Source: Siphonodentalium dalli (taxonomy: Eukaryota > Mollusca > Scaphopoda > Gadilida > Siphonodentaliidae). From it: a stretch of DNA of 64,000 nt. Below the pieces are notes generated by a model. That model saw only the letters and a program-made list of their open reading frames with translations. It was not told where the DNA came from and ran no database searches. The position numbers and the translations under genes are program-made. This document shows positions 48,201-60,881 of the stretch, in pieces (within the stretch, counting starts at the first letter, position 1; every line of letters starts with the position of its first letter). The stretch lies in contig CP136069.1 of NCBI GenBank assembly GCA_032622095.1, forward strand, positions 109,088,278 through 109,152,277, in the 5' to 3' direction.

Positions 48201-50283
48201 GCGAGTGTCGCCTGTGGAAATTTGAGTGTTCACTGATGGGCGTATTTTACACCACCAACATGTGGCAGACTCCATTGTGTCAATATCTCTGGGGCTCTGA
48301 AGTGTCAACTGTCGACCAATCTGCATAAAGCTCTATTGTGTCAGCCTGTCATTTATGAGTGCGATGAATAATTAAGAGCTTCTTGGTGCAAGCCATTAAC
48401 CAATCTGTGTGAAGCTCTTATGTGATTATCTCACCAAATTACATACCTCAGTGAACAGTGTTTAATGAGTCATCTACTGACTTAATTTGTGTATTTATGT
48501 AATGCTCTTTGCACACTCACTTCGTCAAAGTTACCCGGAGCTGCATGTGTCGATTCTGGCCTGCTTGTACTGAGATTTTTACTCAATTTATAGCCATGCC
48601 ATTTCTGAATTATTTCCAGCAGGTCATATTTGGTAGTTGAATTCACACAACATGTGCAGAAAAGGTGTTAAGGGGGTCCGATTAATTTTGAATGGACATG
48701 TCTCCAAATCGCTGGAGTAAAAGTTACAGTTGCAAATATATTAGGGTGTGACTTCTGTAGGCTAATAATGCAGTATTTAAAATAGTACATATTTAAATCT
48801 GGCGTATCGACTTGTAAATTCTATTAGATTGTCGGTCTGTCGGCTTATAAATTCACATTTATGAATGTTGGTCTATTTTATATTGATTTTTAATTAATCA
48901 AGTGTAGCCTAATTACAGAAAACAAAATTAATTTACAGTATATACTATATAGTAGCCCATGCACACGCTTGTCAGTTAAATGTTATGACTGCTTTGTGTA
49001 TTTTAACTTTTGCACTAGACTTTTGCATGGAATTTTCCATTGATATTTTCGCAGGCCTACGCTCTTTATTTACCATATTAGGATTCATGATAAAACTATG
49101 GAGTTGCTAATAAATTGTTAATGCTGAAGTATATAAAGCAGGGACCCCCACAGGTCATGTCACAAATCTCATAACATAGATTGCATAACAGCAAAATTTC
49201 AGCCTTAATCTTTAACCCACTGTTGAGTTATAATATTTTTCTTTCTACTGGTGATTTGTTTTGTTTGCGATGTGCTGGTAAACAAAAGTGCGATTGCGTT
49301 ATCACATCAAGTGTTCTGTCGTAAATTTCAACAATGCCTATGTAATATACCTGTAACCGAATATACATACAGGGACCGATATTTTTTTTCATTGGAGTTG
49401 GCCATGTTTGAAATTGTTTTAACCTGTTCACTATCTAAAATGTTTGATATTATTTTTACCTGTTCACTATGCAAAATCTGAAAATGATTTGTCTTCATAT
49501 CGGGAACCCAAAAACAAGCTCAATCACCTGACTTCACACATGACTCCATGTATATATGGGCCTATATTCTGCAATGTAACATGTGTTGTTCCCAGAAACA
49601 TAAATATGGATTACCCCAATTCCTGGAATCGGGCTAAATATAGAATGTACGACATCGGTATCTCAGTATAGATCTGCCAGTTTATTTCTAAAGCACACGA
49701 TTGTGCATGCATTGTGTCATTGCGACTCGTGAATAAATACAATCTTTTGCATTTGCCATTTGGTTAGTCTTTGATTATACTCGGCATCGTGGAAAGCATA
49801 AATCTCCAAAAATAGTCGGGAGCAGCACTGATTAAGGGTGGTACAACTGCATAAATATTTGGGTTCTTGATTTCACGATGGTCCAGGTAAATATGATATT
49901 GTAGCACCCTCTATTCTCCCCTGTATATATAAAATAGCTTTATGACCCATGTTCCCCGATACTGTAAAACTATTGTACCGATGATTTCTCATATTAGGAA
50001 ACTATTAAATCAATAGTAAAGATAGGCCTATAAAACATAAAATCTCCGGCGATAAAAGTCCTGAGTAATTTCGATACCGAACATTCCAAACAGCATGCAG
50101 CATTGTTTTCCTATCATGATACTCCAAAATGAAATTGAACTCAAAAGAATCTCGATAGCTTATGTAAATATTCCGGAATGTTTCCGATCATTTCCCGATA
50201 TTAATTTCCCGATAACTCTATAACTCTATAATGTGTCGGGGGGAAATAGGCTGATTTCCTGATAGTAGTGTTGAGATGAACCC
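45230..50283. mobile_element. Long-TIR DNA transposon (5.05 kb), Harbinger-like, decayed
   Basis: The ends are GGGGTCATCTCAAAACTACT and, inverted, GGGTTCATCTCAACACTACT. Inverted similarity extends inward for over 1 kb: matching words near 45900 and 49610 (CCGATTCCAGGAATTGGGG), and near 46300 and 49065 (ACGCTCTTTATTTACCATAT in inverse). The outer 250 bp carry many copies of TATCGGGA or its inverse. Flanks are TTA (45227-45229) and TAA (50284-50286), so the duplication is imperfect. The core (about 46480-48860) has only short unrecognised frames (e.g. 47158-47397), so no transposase is called. Confidence 0.8.
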
Positions 50284-50566
50284 TAAAGTGGTTTATTCCT
50301 ATATATACTTAGGTACCGGGTACTTGTCACAATTTGTGCAATAATTGTCATACAGTACACACATTGTGTGGATGGTTCGTGTATATATCCAATGATCCTC
50401 ACCAACATAATGCTTAATATATGACTACCTTTTTAATAAATAAATTATAAAATACACCAAATGATACCTGTTCCAACTTGACCAACGGTAGACTGTATTT
50501 ATGTGCTTAGGGTAAAATGTTTAAAATTAAATAGCCATTTAATACTTGGAATATTTTTAACAAGAG

Positions 50567-51722
50567 GCCGATCATGATCGGCAGATGTTAACCCATCCCT
50601 TGGCGATAGTAAATTACCATGATCGGAATCATAAATGAGAGTTTTGATGTTGAATTATAGAGTATACTGTTATGTACTATTATAGACAAATGTACATAAC
50701 ACAAATTATTGGAATTTATGGGTCACACTCGCATTTATATAAGAGAATGCAGGATCTATAATGCTGCACCACCACAGCCTTGGGTTAAATGTGAAAAAAG
50801 TTATCTGGACATGGAATACTTGGGTTAAGAGAGTCAAATTTAAGTTTACAATGATAATGTGTCAAATTCTACCAAAAACACCCATCAAGATAAAGACACC
50901 TCACTGCTGACCCATTAATATCAATTATATAGCAGAGCTGTCAACAAATCACAGGCATTGTTTATATTGAAGTCTGGCATCTATTAAACCAATAACATTT
51001 ATAATGACCTCAGACCATCTGTAGAGTAATATACTCAGCTATGCCATGAAGCACAGATGTTCTAGTCTACTGTTAATATCATTTGATGTGTATTGTTGAA
51101 ACTGTTTTTAAATTAGATACCATAGCTTTCTTTATCTGCACATTGGCATATTAAAGAGACATCAGGAAATAATATAGCCTTATCAATAGCTAAGTAGTCC
51201 AAAGGCATGGGATGGAATTGGTGAATTGGGTTTAAAGTCACTCCAAACAAATTTACCAGTACATAACACAAGATTTTGGACAGATTTAAACTAAATTTGG
51301 TGTGGTGACTCGGGGTACCCTTGGCAGAGTTATAATGGTGTTAGGTTTTCAATTTTTGTTTTTAATTATTTACACAAAAATATTTTATTATATTTTTTTG
51401 TTATTCATTTTTTTTAATTGAGCAAGGAATTCAATCTAAATTTTTTTTTTTTTTTAAGAGTGAATTTATTTTTTCGAAAAATTAAAAAATAGTCAGATCA
51501 AACCCATATTCGGACTCGATCTGTATTTTGGGCTGAGAAGCTCACATACCAAATTTGGTTGCGATCAGATAGAAAATGCTTCAGTTAACACATTATACGT
51601 AAAGTGTCTACGGACGGATAGACAGATGGAATGACTGTACGACAGACGGATGGACGAACGACGAGTGGTCAATCCGGACGTTGACACTATGTTAACCGTA
51701 CTATGGTATGGGTAAACATAAA
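50567..51722 (-). repeat. Dispersed family D copy, inverted
   Basis: It opens (reverse sense) with GAGGCCGATCATGATCGGC and AACCCATCCCTTGGCGATAG. It closes with ACGAGTGGTCAATCCGGACG and the CCATAGTATGG-type palindrome near 51700-51722. It shares TATAGCCTTATCAATAGC with the 37775 copy in inverse. Confidence 0.7.
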
Positions 51723-52027
51723 AACAACTAATGCAATTATAACATCCACCAAATTTGGTTTAAATCAGTCTAAAATCGAGGACATGCAAACAGCAGATAC
51801 TCCGAGCTATACAAGATATGAGGGTGCCTGAGAACACCATATAGAAGTCACATTGTGCTGACTATAAGGTGATTAGCTTCTTGCAGTGACAGCTATGTAG
51901 ATTTCTTAAAGCTCTGACTGGTAAAGAGTTATATTTATACCACGATCGCCTGTCTTACTATATAAATAAAGCCATCTGTTTAAATTTTACATTTGTTGAT
52001 TAAACGTGCCTAGAGTTGATTAAACTT

Positions 52028-52194
52028 CGCAGAGTGGATTAAACTTTCTCCATACAATTTGAACGGAAAAGTGTTTATCCATCGCATTGTAAAGATCGTG
52101 GCATAAACTTTGCAGAGTGGATTAAACTTTCTCCATACAATTTGAACGGAAAAGTGTTTATCCATCGCATTGTAAAGATCGTGGCATAAACAAA
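52028..52194. repeat. 83-bp tandem duplication
   Basis: AGAGTGGATTAAACTTTCTC through AAGATCGTGGCATAAAC occurs twice at 83-bp spacing (from 52031 and 52114) with no differences seen. It abuts the hairpin at 52194-52336. Confidence 0.85.
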
Positions 52195-52336
52195 ATATAC
52201 GCATAGTGTTTCTGAATAACAAATTTAATCCACGAGTGGGATTGGCGATTTACACCACTCGCTGAAGCTCGTGGTGTAAATCGCCAATCCCACTCGTGGA
52301 TTAAATTTGTTATTCCAGAAATAATATGCGTATATT
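52194..52336. repeat. Near-perfect 143-bp hairpin
   Basis: The arms AACAAATTTAATCCACGAG...TTTACACCACTCG and the exact inverse surround a small loop at CTGAAG (about 52262-52268). The outer parts (AATATACGCAT and ATGCGTATATT) also pair. It could be a small foldback MITE. Its tip or ends show no clear target duplication. Confidence 0.85.
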
Positions 52337-52451
52337 CGATATTTAATGACCTCTGCCTTATGATAACAAAATAACTCCCTGAGCCAAGTGTGAATCTGAC
52401 AGGAGCTGCGCTGGTGCAGCATTAAAGATCATGTGCCATTGCATTCTCTTA

Positions 52452-55400
52452 GGGACCTTGTCAAATTACAAGCGGAATTTCCGCCGGAGAACGTAGTTTT
52501 ATCTCCGCTCTCCACTCAAAAACTCCGCTCTCCTGTAAGGTAAATAGCGTAAAACACGCCAGAGTTTTTGTTAATTTCATCGGAGTTATAGCGATGTTTC
52601 CGGCGGAGTTTTTGTTACGACGTAACGGAGTTTCCGTGACGTTATAGCGGAGGTTTGTTACGTTCATCGGAATTACTGCGGAGTTTCCATCGAAGTCCGC
52701 TGGATTTGAATGCGCTCACATCTGAGTGTTCCACCTACATATATAAAACTCCGTTCTACTAGGAAACACACCCCGTGTTTTATTATCAGCCATATATGAA
52801 TGGCAAAGAAGAATTAATTCAGTCATACTTGCACTGTAGCTTATCTACGATTTACCCCTCTGTTAACATGTTGTTTGCATTGTTTTATAATATTAGGTAT
52901 TGTTTGATTAATTGGCAGTAATAATTAGTGATCGATGCATGCTCTTTTTCGATTCCGATTCCGTACTTTATTATATATAACACGTAAATCATGTCATTTC
53001 ACTTAACTTTTATCGCATTGAAGTACACTATGTTCGTACCAAAGTACACTTTATTCATCACTGATTGTCATAGTATCTAATATTTTAGCAAGTTCGGTTC
53101 ACAATCTGCATATTCATCTAGTTATAATTCATTTATCACTAATTGTTTAGTATTTTGTCGGCAAGCCATTGTGCAATTTCTTCACTATTTATCTATTCGT
53201 TACGCGATAGGTGGATTCCCTTTTAGCTCCGCCCCATGGCCTGTCACTCATATTAAGCCGGCAGATTCAATCTTCTCGCTGGGTTGTGTTATTTGGTTAA
53301 ATGATTTTTTAATTTTCGTTTCAACACAAGTGGATTATGCTTCTGTACATTTCATTTAGCCTCCCATAATATTTGACTATTTTCTCCCCATTGGACTGTG
53401 ATTGGAAATGTTTCTCGGTCTAAATAATGATGAATATTCAAATAACGACATTTTTACGCTTGGAGTATACTGTACGAGGTCTATTTCGTGTCAATTTCCA
53501 ATGACTCCGGCCGAATGAGGTTCAAGAGACCCAATTAATTTTAAACTTTTCAAGATACCAGGCTGCTATAATTTAAAGCCTATAAATAGTTCCACAGTTA
53601 CTGGACATAAAGTCCCAAAAATAAGTGTTTAATAAAGTTTATATATCGGTATCCTAATATAATATATTCAAGTTATGCAGGCTTTTAAAACCTTGCAGGT
53701 GCCCGGACAAACTTATCTTAGATAAAAGCACTAAACACAAAATATCGGGCATATGTCGCCTGTTTCCTATAAATAACATACTCAGCTACAACTCGGCAGC
53801 GATAAAATCGTTCCGGGTGCCAAATTAACAGATTTTAAAATAGTTTTCACCATTAGCGACTTGTCGCCATCCATGTTTTCCTATACATATGCAATCAGTA
53901 CCGTAATTGGAAAGACCGGTGTTCTGCAACAAATAGTATCTCGGAATAGATGCACCTTTTTCAGAACACCGGTTCCCTTAACACGATGCTTAGAAACAAA
54001 ATTCACAAAGTCACTTATATCGTGCAATTTCGTGATGGCCCTGATGGGACCTTCACGTACAGTGAAGTACATTGTTCAGGAACAGGTGATGATTAAGAAA
54101 TATATTCCCTGTGTTATTCTTTCGACTATAAGTTTCCCTGTCGAAACTTCAAAAAGTTCCAAGGTTTTGTACTGGTGGAATATGATCTCTAAAAATTCCA
54201 CACTTGGAAAACTCGAATCGCACAAGAACTTTAATAGGGAGAGGGTGCAGGACAAGTGATACCCAAACCAACTGATACTCAAGCCATAGGGAGATATCAC
54301 GAAATCACAAATTTTGTCACGCTGCTGACTCACCAAATATTGGAAAATAAGCCGAATAGCTGTCTGCATTATTGGGAGCATGTATAAAGATTTGCATTGT
54401 TTACTAATAGCACTGGGTTTACGGTATTCTCAGAATCCGACCAGAGATAGCATGTGCAGAGATGACTGTGTAACCTTTTAGGCTAGCTGTAAACCCCCTG
54501 TTTTGCGTTCACCATTAAAAGTGAGTTTGACAAAGAATGAAAAATTGAAACATGCCACACGGAAAGTATACTATAAACCGGGTTAGGAGGAATAATTTAT
54601 TTTAGTCTTTATTCTTCTTTTGATACTGGTTTGCACATTAAATGGTGACCGATGAACCAAATGAGGACAAGTTACCTAATCGCAAAATTTACTCGTACGA
54701 AATCAAAATTTGCATTGTTTACGTCAGCACTGGATTACGGTATAATTTCATAATTCAGCAACGCAGCAAATTAAGGAGGATGTCAAGTGACCAATTTTTA
54801 ATGGACATTTCCATGCAAATCTCTGCAGTAAAAGTTACAAATTGCAGATATTTCTGGGTGTGACTGCTGTGCGGTATTGAAAACAATACACATTTATATG
54901 GCGGGTCGGCTTAGAATTTGTTCCATTGTAATTCCAAAAATAAATTTATAGCAAAAATTGCATATTTATCAAACCCAGCCGCCAGTTAAATGTTATGTCT
55001 GTTTAATCATATGGCTGCTGTAAATAGTTCCCAGACAATGTTTCATATATAACTTGTGTTGGTGTGGTTTGCATGGAAATCCCCATTCAAAAGGATTGGT
55101 CATTTGACTTCCCCCTTAATAGCACTTGCTTCACGAGATATTCGGGGCTTTGTCACCCACCGTGACGATTTTGCGGCACATCAAAACGTAGGATTCAAAT
55201 GTGACAGGGAAAATACTAAATAGCCTACATGTGTTGCCTATAATATAAACCGGGGTTTGAGAATAATTTATTTGGGACTTTAATCTTCTATTTATAAAAG
55301 TTCTCCGACGGAAATTCCAATTTAATTTGGACAAGCTCCCCGGCCTAACAGAGGAGTTTGATACCACTCCGGTTTCAGCTCGTGACATCATCGAAGTTTC

Positions 55401-55612
55401 CGCTCTCGCCACAGCGGAGTTACAGCTCTGGATTCAGCGGAGTTTCTGCCAATTTGAACGGAGTTAGCTGTAATTACTACCGGAGTTTACAGTGGAGGAA
55501 AAACTCCTGTGTGCGTTAAAATTTCACAAGAGGAGAACGGAGTTTTTAGCGGAGAGCGGAGAAAAAAACTCCGTTCTCCGGCGGAATTTCCACTTGTAAT
55601 TGACAAGGTCCC
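52452..55612. mobile_element. Long-TIR DNA transposon (3.16 kb), TTA target duplication, Harbinger-like
   Basis: The ends are GGGACCTTGTCAAATTACAA and, inverted, GGGACCTTGTCAATTACAAG. A 3-bp TTA lies directly on each side (52449-52451 and 55613-55615). Removing the element restores GCATTCTCTTATATATGCGA, the stem word of the 'AAGAGAATGCA' hairpin family found uninterrupted elsewhere in the window, so the empty site is known. The subterminal 250 bp on each side carry many CGGAGTTT/AACTCCG words. Internally 54780-54925 resembles 48670-48840 of the 45230 element. No transposase is recognised. A 132-residue open frame (53861-54259) has no family I know. Confidence 0.88.
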
Positions 55613-57069
55613 TTATATATGCGAGCCTCCCGTAGGGAGCCAGGGAAATAACTTGTCCATCCATTGTAATTCTTAAAACATCTTCGTATCAAAGCCATCA
55701 TAGTCGGGGAGCCAATAAGGTCCACCTGCACCCCCCCGATGATTACAAATAACCTTATTTTTATTGTTCCCTATGGTATCCAGATAAAGAATCCGGAATT
55801 CACCGAAAAATAAAGGTGGCCCTACTGGGTGCTAGAGCCATTTGAATCCAAGATGGCCGCCATTTCCTCTAACTCCGACCAGATGTATTTAATCGTTGTA
55901 ATAGATCGGTTGTTAGCAAAAGACACAGACAAAATGTATGCCATTTTGTTGGTATGATGTCCTTCTTCAAAATGCCGGCAAATAATTTCGAAAAAAATTC
56001 AAAATGGCCGCCGAAAAATGACGTCATATGCACGAAAATAGGAAATTTAATTAATATCTCACCATATCTTCCATTTTCTTCACATTAATCCTAGTAAATG
56101 GCAATGTATTTGAGACAGGCATCAAGCGTGATATTATAGCGTCATTTTAAGACATTTGCCATTGACGAGGGTTCAGTAATAGATACAGAAAGAGGATTTG
56201 AAAAAGAGGGGTGAAATTTTCGATTTTTTTGCAAGACGGTCTTGATAATCATTTTAACGACAAACCACACAGGATGTTAATATAGAATGTCAACAACTAT
56301 GTGCTTTATTTTATTCGACGGATGTTTTAATTCAATGGGAAGGAAATTGGTGTAGAACATTTCCAAAATGGCCGCCGAAAATATGAAAAATGGTAAATAT
56401 TGTCCCAGGGTGTCCTGCAATGGCTTACAAGTTGTGGTTGATATATACAATTGGCTAATCTGTATTATATACATTGAATACTTATATGTCTGATGCACCA
56501 TGGATCAATGTTTCTATTGTCACCACTGACATCACCAGAAATATTGGATATTTCTCTCACAAACTTGACATAAATATCGGCAAAAATTAACTTTTCAGGG
56601 TTGGACAATTTTTTTAAGTAAAATGCAACTATCATTGGTATCAAAGGTATTTATTGTTTTGGTCTATCTTAAATGTGTCACACTACGGTATTTATAGACC
56701 AAATTGCTGAAGATGGCTTCCAAAATGGCAACCAAATTTGTAAAAAGTTAATTTTTTACATATATCCCGAACATTATTATCTGCGTTATTCGACAAGGTA
56801 GCAAACTGTGACTCACTTGGTTATTATACGTGTTAGTTAATTAACCGACAACTACGTTCTATTCTGTTTGTCCCAGTTCCGTATGGGGCATGACAAATTC
56901 ATTTTAAAGTTGCAGTATGGAACCTCTTTTGTGATTCTGGCCATATTATTGAAAGGAAATGGGCAAAACTTTGAGACGGAACTGAGATGAACCGTAATAT
57001 GTGGCTATTCTGGCCCATCATGATAAAAAGTGATCAACTGGATAAAAGATGGATGCCAATATGGCAGCC

Positions 57070-58195
57070 AGGGAGTTACTGTTTGATCATAGGTGATGTG
57101 AATAGGTATACAGGGAGTTACTGTATGGTCATGAATGATGTGAATAGGTATACAATGAGTGACTATATGGTTATGAGTGGGGTGTCCATGGTGAGATGCA
57201 TAGGAATATAAGGAGTGGCTGTATGGGCATGTGTGAGGTGAATCGGTATACATGTAGTGACTGTACGGTATATTGTGTGTGGCCGATGTGATCGTATGGG
57301 CATTGCTGTGGTTTATAGATATAACGAGAGTAGCTACATGGTCATCCGTGTGTTGTTTATGTATATATGGAGTGACTGTAAGGTCGTGGTGGTCGTGATG
57401 TATATGTGTACCGTGTGTGGCTGTATTGTGACATGTGGTGTATATGTATATTTGTGCTGTCTGTATGATCATGGATGGATTGCGTAGATAAATAGGGTGT
57501 GATTTTATGGTTATGGGTAATGTGTATAGGTGCACATGGTATGCCTGTGGTCAAGATTGAAGTTATATGCATACCTGGAATAAGCTTTATGGTTATTGAC
57601 GAGCGTGTGGCTATATAGGGAGTGCCATTTTGGTAACGGGTGGGTCGTATATTTATATATGTTGTGGATGTATTATCATCGGTGGTGTATATGGTGTAGA
57701 TGAATGATCATGGATGGCGTGTATGAGTATACAGTGAGTTGATTAATTGTCATGTGTGAGGTGTATATGCAAGTATGAGACTTATGAGTGGTCGTGTGTG
57801 CGGGTATTGGTATATTTGGAAGGGCTCACCATTGGTGGGTGAGGTGTATATGTATATCTGAATTGACTCTATGGTCATGGGTATGGCGAATAGATATACA
57901 TGTAGTGGCTGTATGGTCCATGGTGAGATGAATAGGTATAAAATGAGTGACTGTATGATCGTGAATGTGAAATAATATGTATACATAGAGTGACTATATG
58001 GTCAGGTGTAGGAGTATACCTGGTGTTCATGCATGGTGATTCATGGCTGTATCGTCATTTGTGGCATGTACCGGTATAGCCAAATATGGCTGTATGGTCA
58101 GGTGTACGTGTATAGAGTGGGTGACTATATTGTCATTTGTGTGGTGTGTATGTACATATGAGGTCATGGGATGCGTTGTACATGTATAATTTGGG
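57070..58195 (+). repeat. 42-bp minisatellite, forward half
   Basis: Degenerate units with GAATAGGTATACA, 'GGAGTGACT' and 'TATGGTCATG' words at a period near 42 bp. Long open frames here (e.g. 57005-57535 minus) are by-products of a period divisible by three. Confidence 0.88.
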
Positions 58196-58317
58196 TGGCT
58201 ATCGCTTTCCACAATAACTCAAGGATATGTTAATCAATAGAGAGGTCATGTCAAAGAGTTCTCCACCTTGATAGTGTTTGTGTACATGGGGAACTTTAAA
58301 CGTGAAAAGCGATAGCC

Positions 58318-59225
58318 ACCCATTACCACACAGTCATTCCATATATGCATAAACACCACATACATAACAATATAGTGACCAACTGTATAAACGTACACCT
58401 GACCCATGGCCATACAGCCATGCGTCACAATGCAAGTACACCGGGTATAATCCAAAAGATGACCCATAACCATAGAGTCACTCCTTGTATACCCATTCAT
58501 CTCACCATTGGCCATACGGTCATCCCATGTATACCTATTCTCCACACACACATGGTCAAATAGACATTCAATATATACATCAACACCGCAACAATGACCA
58601 TATAGTCACCTCGGGTATACATATCCACCTCACCAATGGTCATATAGCCACTCGCTTCATACACATACCCTCATCCGTGGCACCTGGTATACTCCTTCAT
58701 CTGACCTATGGCCATATAGTCGCCCCGTGTGTACCTATTCAAAACATTCATACATGATCATGGTCAATCATTGTATATATATTCACCTCACCCTTGGCCA
58801 TGTCACTCCCTGTATCCCTATTTGTCACACCATAGCAGAATAGCCACTCAAGATATACTAATACTCCCCAGCCATGTCAGTATATTCAATCCATGTATGC
58901 ATATGCACATCATCCATGGCCATATAGCCGCTCGCTATATACACATACCCCTCGCCCATGACCATATAGCAACACATGTGTATGCCCGTATAACCTACAC
59001 ATGACCATACCGCAACGAGTCACCAAGCAGGAACACCGGGTATACTCATACACCTGACACATGACAATTTAGTCACTCCCTGCATAGCTATTCATTACAT
59101 TTATGATCATACAGTCACTCATTGTATACATACATGTACTTGTCTCACCATTGACCATACAATAACTCCCTGTATACCTATTCACCTTACCTATGATCAT
59201 ATAGTAACTCCCTGGCATTCACCCT
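58318..59225 (-). repeat. 42-bp minisatellite, inverted half
   Basis: It has the same units in reverse orientation (CATATAGTCACTCCCTGTAT, TACCTATTCACCT). The two halves are joined by a hairpin centre at 58195-58318, where GGGTGGCTATCGCTTT and AAAGCGATAGCCACCC face each other across about 90 bp of unrelated sequence. Confidence 0.88.
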
Positions 59226-60881
59226 ATATCCAGTTGATATGTTTTATCATAATGGACCAGAATAGCCACATATTATGGTTCATCTCAGTTCCGTTTCAAA
59301 GTTCTGCCCATTTCCTTTCAATAATATGACAAGAATCACAAAAGAGGTTCTCCGCCAAATTTCATACTGCAACTTTAAAATGAATTTGTCATGCCCCATA
59401 CGGAACTGGAACAAACATAATAGAACGTGGTTGTCAGCTAATTAACTAACACGTATAATAAGTGAGTCACAATTTAATACCTTGTCGGATAACGCAGAGA
59501 ATAATGTTCGGGATATATGTAAAAAAAATAACTTTTTACAAATTTGGTTGCCATTTTGGAAGCCATCTTGAGCAATTTGGTCTATAAACACCGTAGTGTG
59601 ACACATTTAAGATAGACCAAAACAATAAATACCTTTGATACCAATGATAGTTGCATTTTACTTTTAAAAATTGTCCAATTGTCCAATTTTTGCCGATATT
59701 TATGTCAAGTTTGTGAGAGAAATATCCAATATTTCTGGTGATGTCAGTGGTGACAATAGAAACAATGATCCATGGTGCATCAGACATGTAAGTATTCAAT
59801 GTATATAATACAGATTAGCCAATTGTATATATCAACCACAACTTGTAAGCCATTGCAGGACACCCTGGGACAATATTTACCATTTTTCATATTTTCGGCG
59901 GCCATTTTGGAAATGTTCTACACCAATTTCATTCCCATTGAAGTAAAACATCCGTCCAATAAAATAAAGCACATAGTTGTTGACATTCTATATTAACATC
60001 CTGTGTGGTTTGTCGTTAAAATGACTATCAAGACCGTCTTGCAAAAAAATCGAAAATTTCACCCCTCTTTTTCAAATCCTCTTTCTGTATCTATTACTGA
60101 ACCCTAGTCAATGGCAAATGTCTTAAAATGACGCTATAATATCACGCTTGATGCCTGTCTCAAATACATTGCCATTTACTAGGATTAATGTGAAGAAAAA
60201 TGGAAGATATGGTGAGATATTAATTAAATTTCCTATTTTCGTGCATATGACATCATTTTTCGGCGGCCATTTTGATTTTTTTTCGAAATTATTTGCCGTC
60301 ATTTTGAAGAAGGACATCATACCAACAAAATGGCATACATTTTGTCTGTGTCTTTTGCTAACAACCGATCTATTACAACGATTAAATACAGCAAAATCGT
60401 CTTGCAAAAAAAATCGAAAATTTCACCCCTATTTTTCAAATCCTCTTTCTGTATCTATTACTGAACCCTCATCAATGGCAAATGTCTTAAAATGACGCTA
60501 TAATATCACACTTGATGTCTGTCTCAAAAACATTACCATTTACTAATGATTAATATGAAGAAAAATGGAAGATATGGTGAAATATTAATTAAATTATTTG
60601 CCGTCATTTGGAAGAAATACATCATACCAACAAAATGGCATACATTTTGTCTGTGTCTTTTGCTAACAACCGATCTATTACAACAATTAAATACATCTGG
60701 TCGGAGTTAGAGGAAATGGCGGCCATCTTGGATTCAAATGGCTCTAGCACCCAGTAGGGCCACCTTTATTTTTCGGTGAATTCCGGATTCTTTATCTGGA
60801 TACCATAGGGAACAATAAAAATAAGGTTATTTGTAATCATCGGGGGGGTGCAGGTGGACCTTATTGGCTCCCCGACTATCA

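Larger units (their letters stand above)
55701..60878. mobile_element. 5.2-kb foldback element with inverted minisatellite core
   Basis: The ends are TAGTCGGGGAGCCAATAAGG and its exact inverse. TCA lies on each side (55698-55700 and 60879-60881). Inverted arms of about 1.4-1.6 kb mirror each other: for example the pair at 56277-56501 and 59772-59996 has the same translation with a few changes. The right arm has an extra partial duplication of about 310 bp (60400-60700), which shifts the outer ends. Inside the arms lies a 42-bp minisatellite that runs one way (57070-58195) and then the opposite way (58318-59225). The flanks match the 'GGGCCATAACTC' repeat family, so the empty site CCATCAGG can be inferred. 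It is built like Drosophila FB or Galileo foldback elements. No transposase is seen. Confidence 0.85.

Noticed and set aside
53861-54259. 132-residue frame in the 52452 element as a transposase or DNA-binding protein
   Set aside because: No recognisable motif. Part of it overlaps a short inverted ACCGGTGTTCTG pair, which suggests non-coding structure.
57005-57535. 176-residue open frame rich in His and Thr (and similar frames to 59004)
   Set aside because: It is a by-product of the 42-bp minisatellite, whose period is divisible by three. The same unit is open on both halves in opposite directions.
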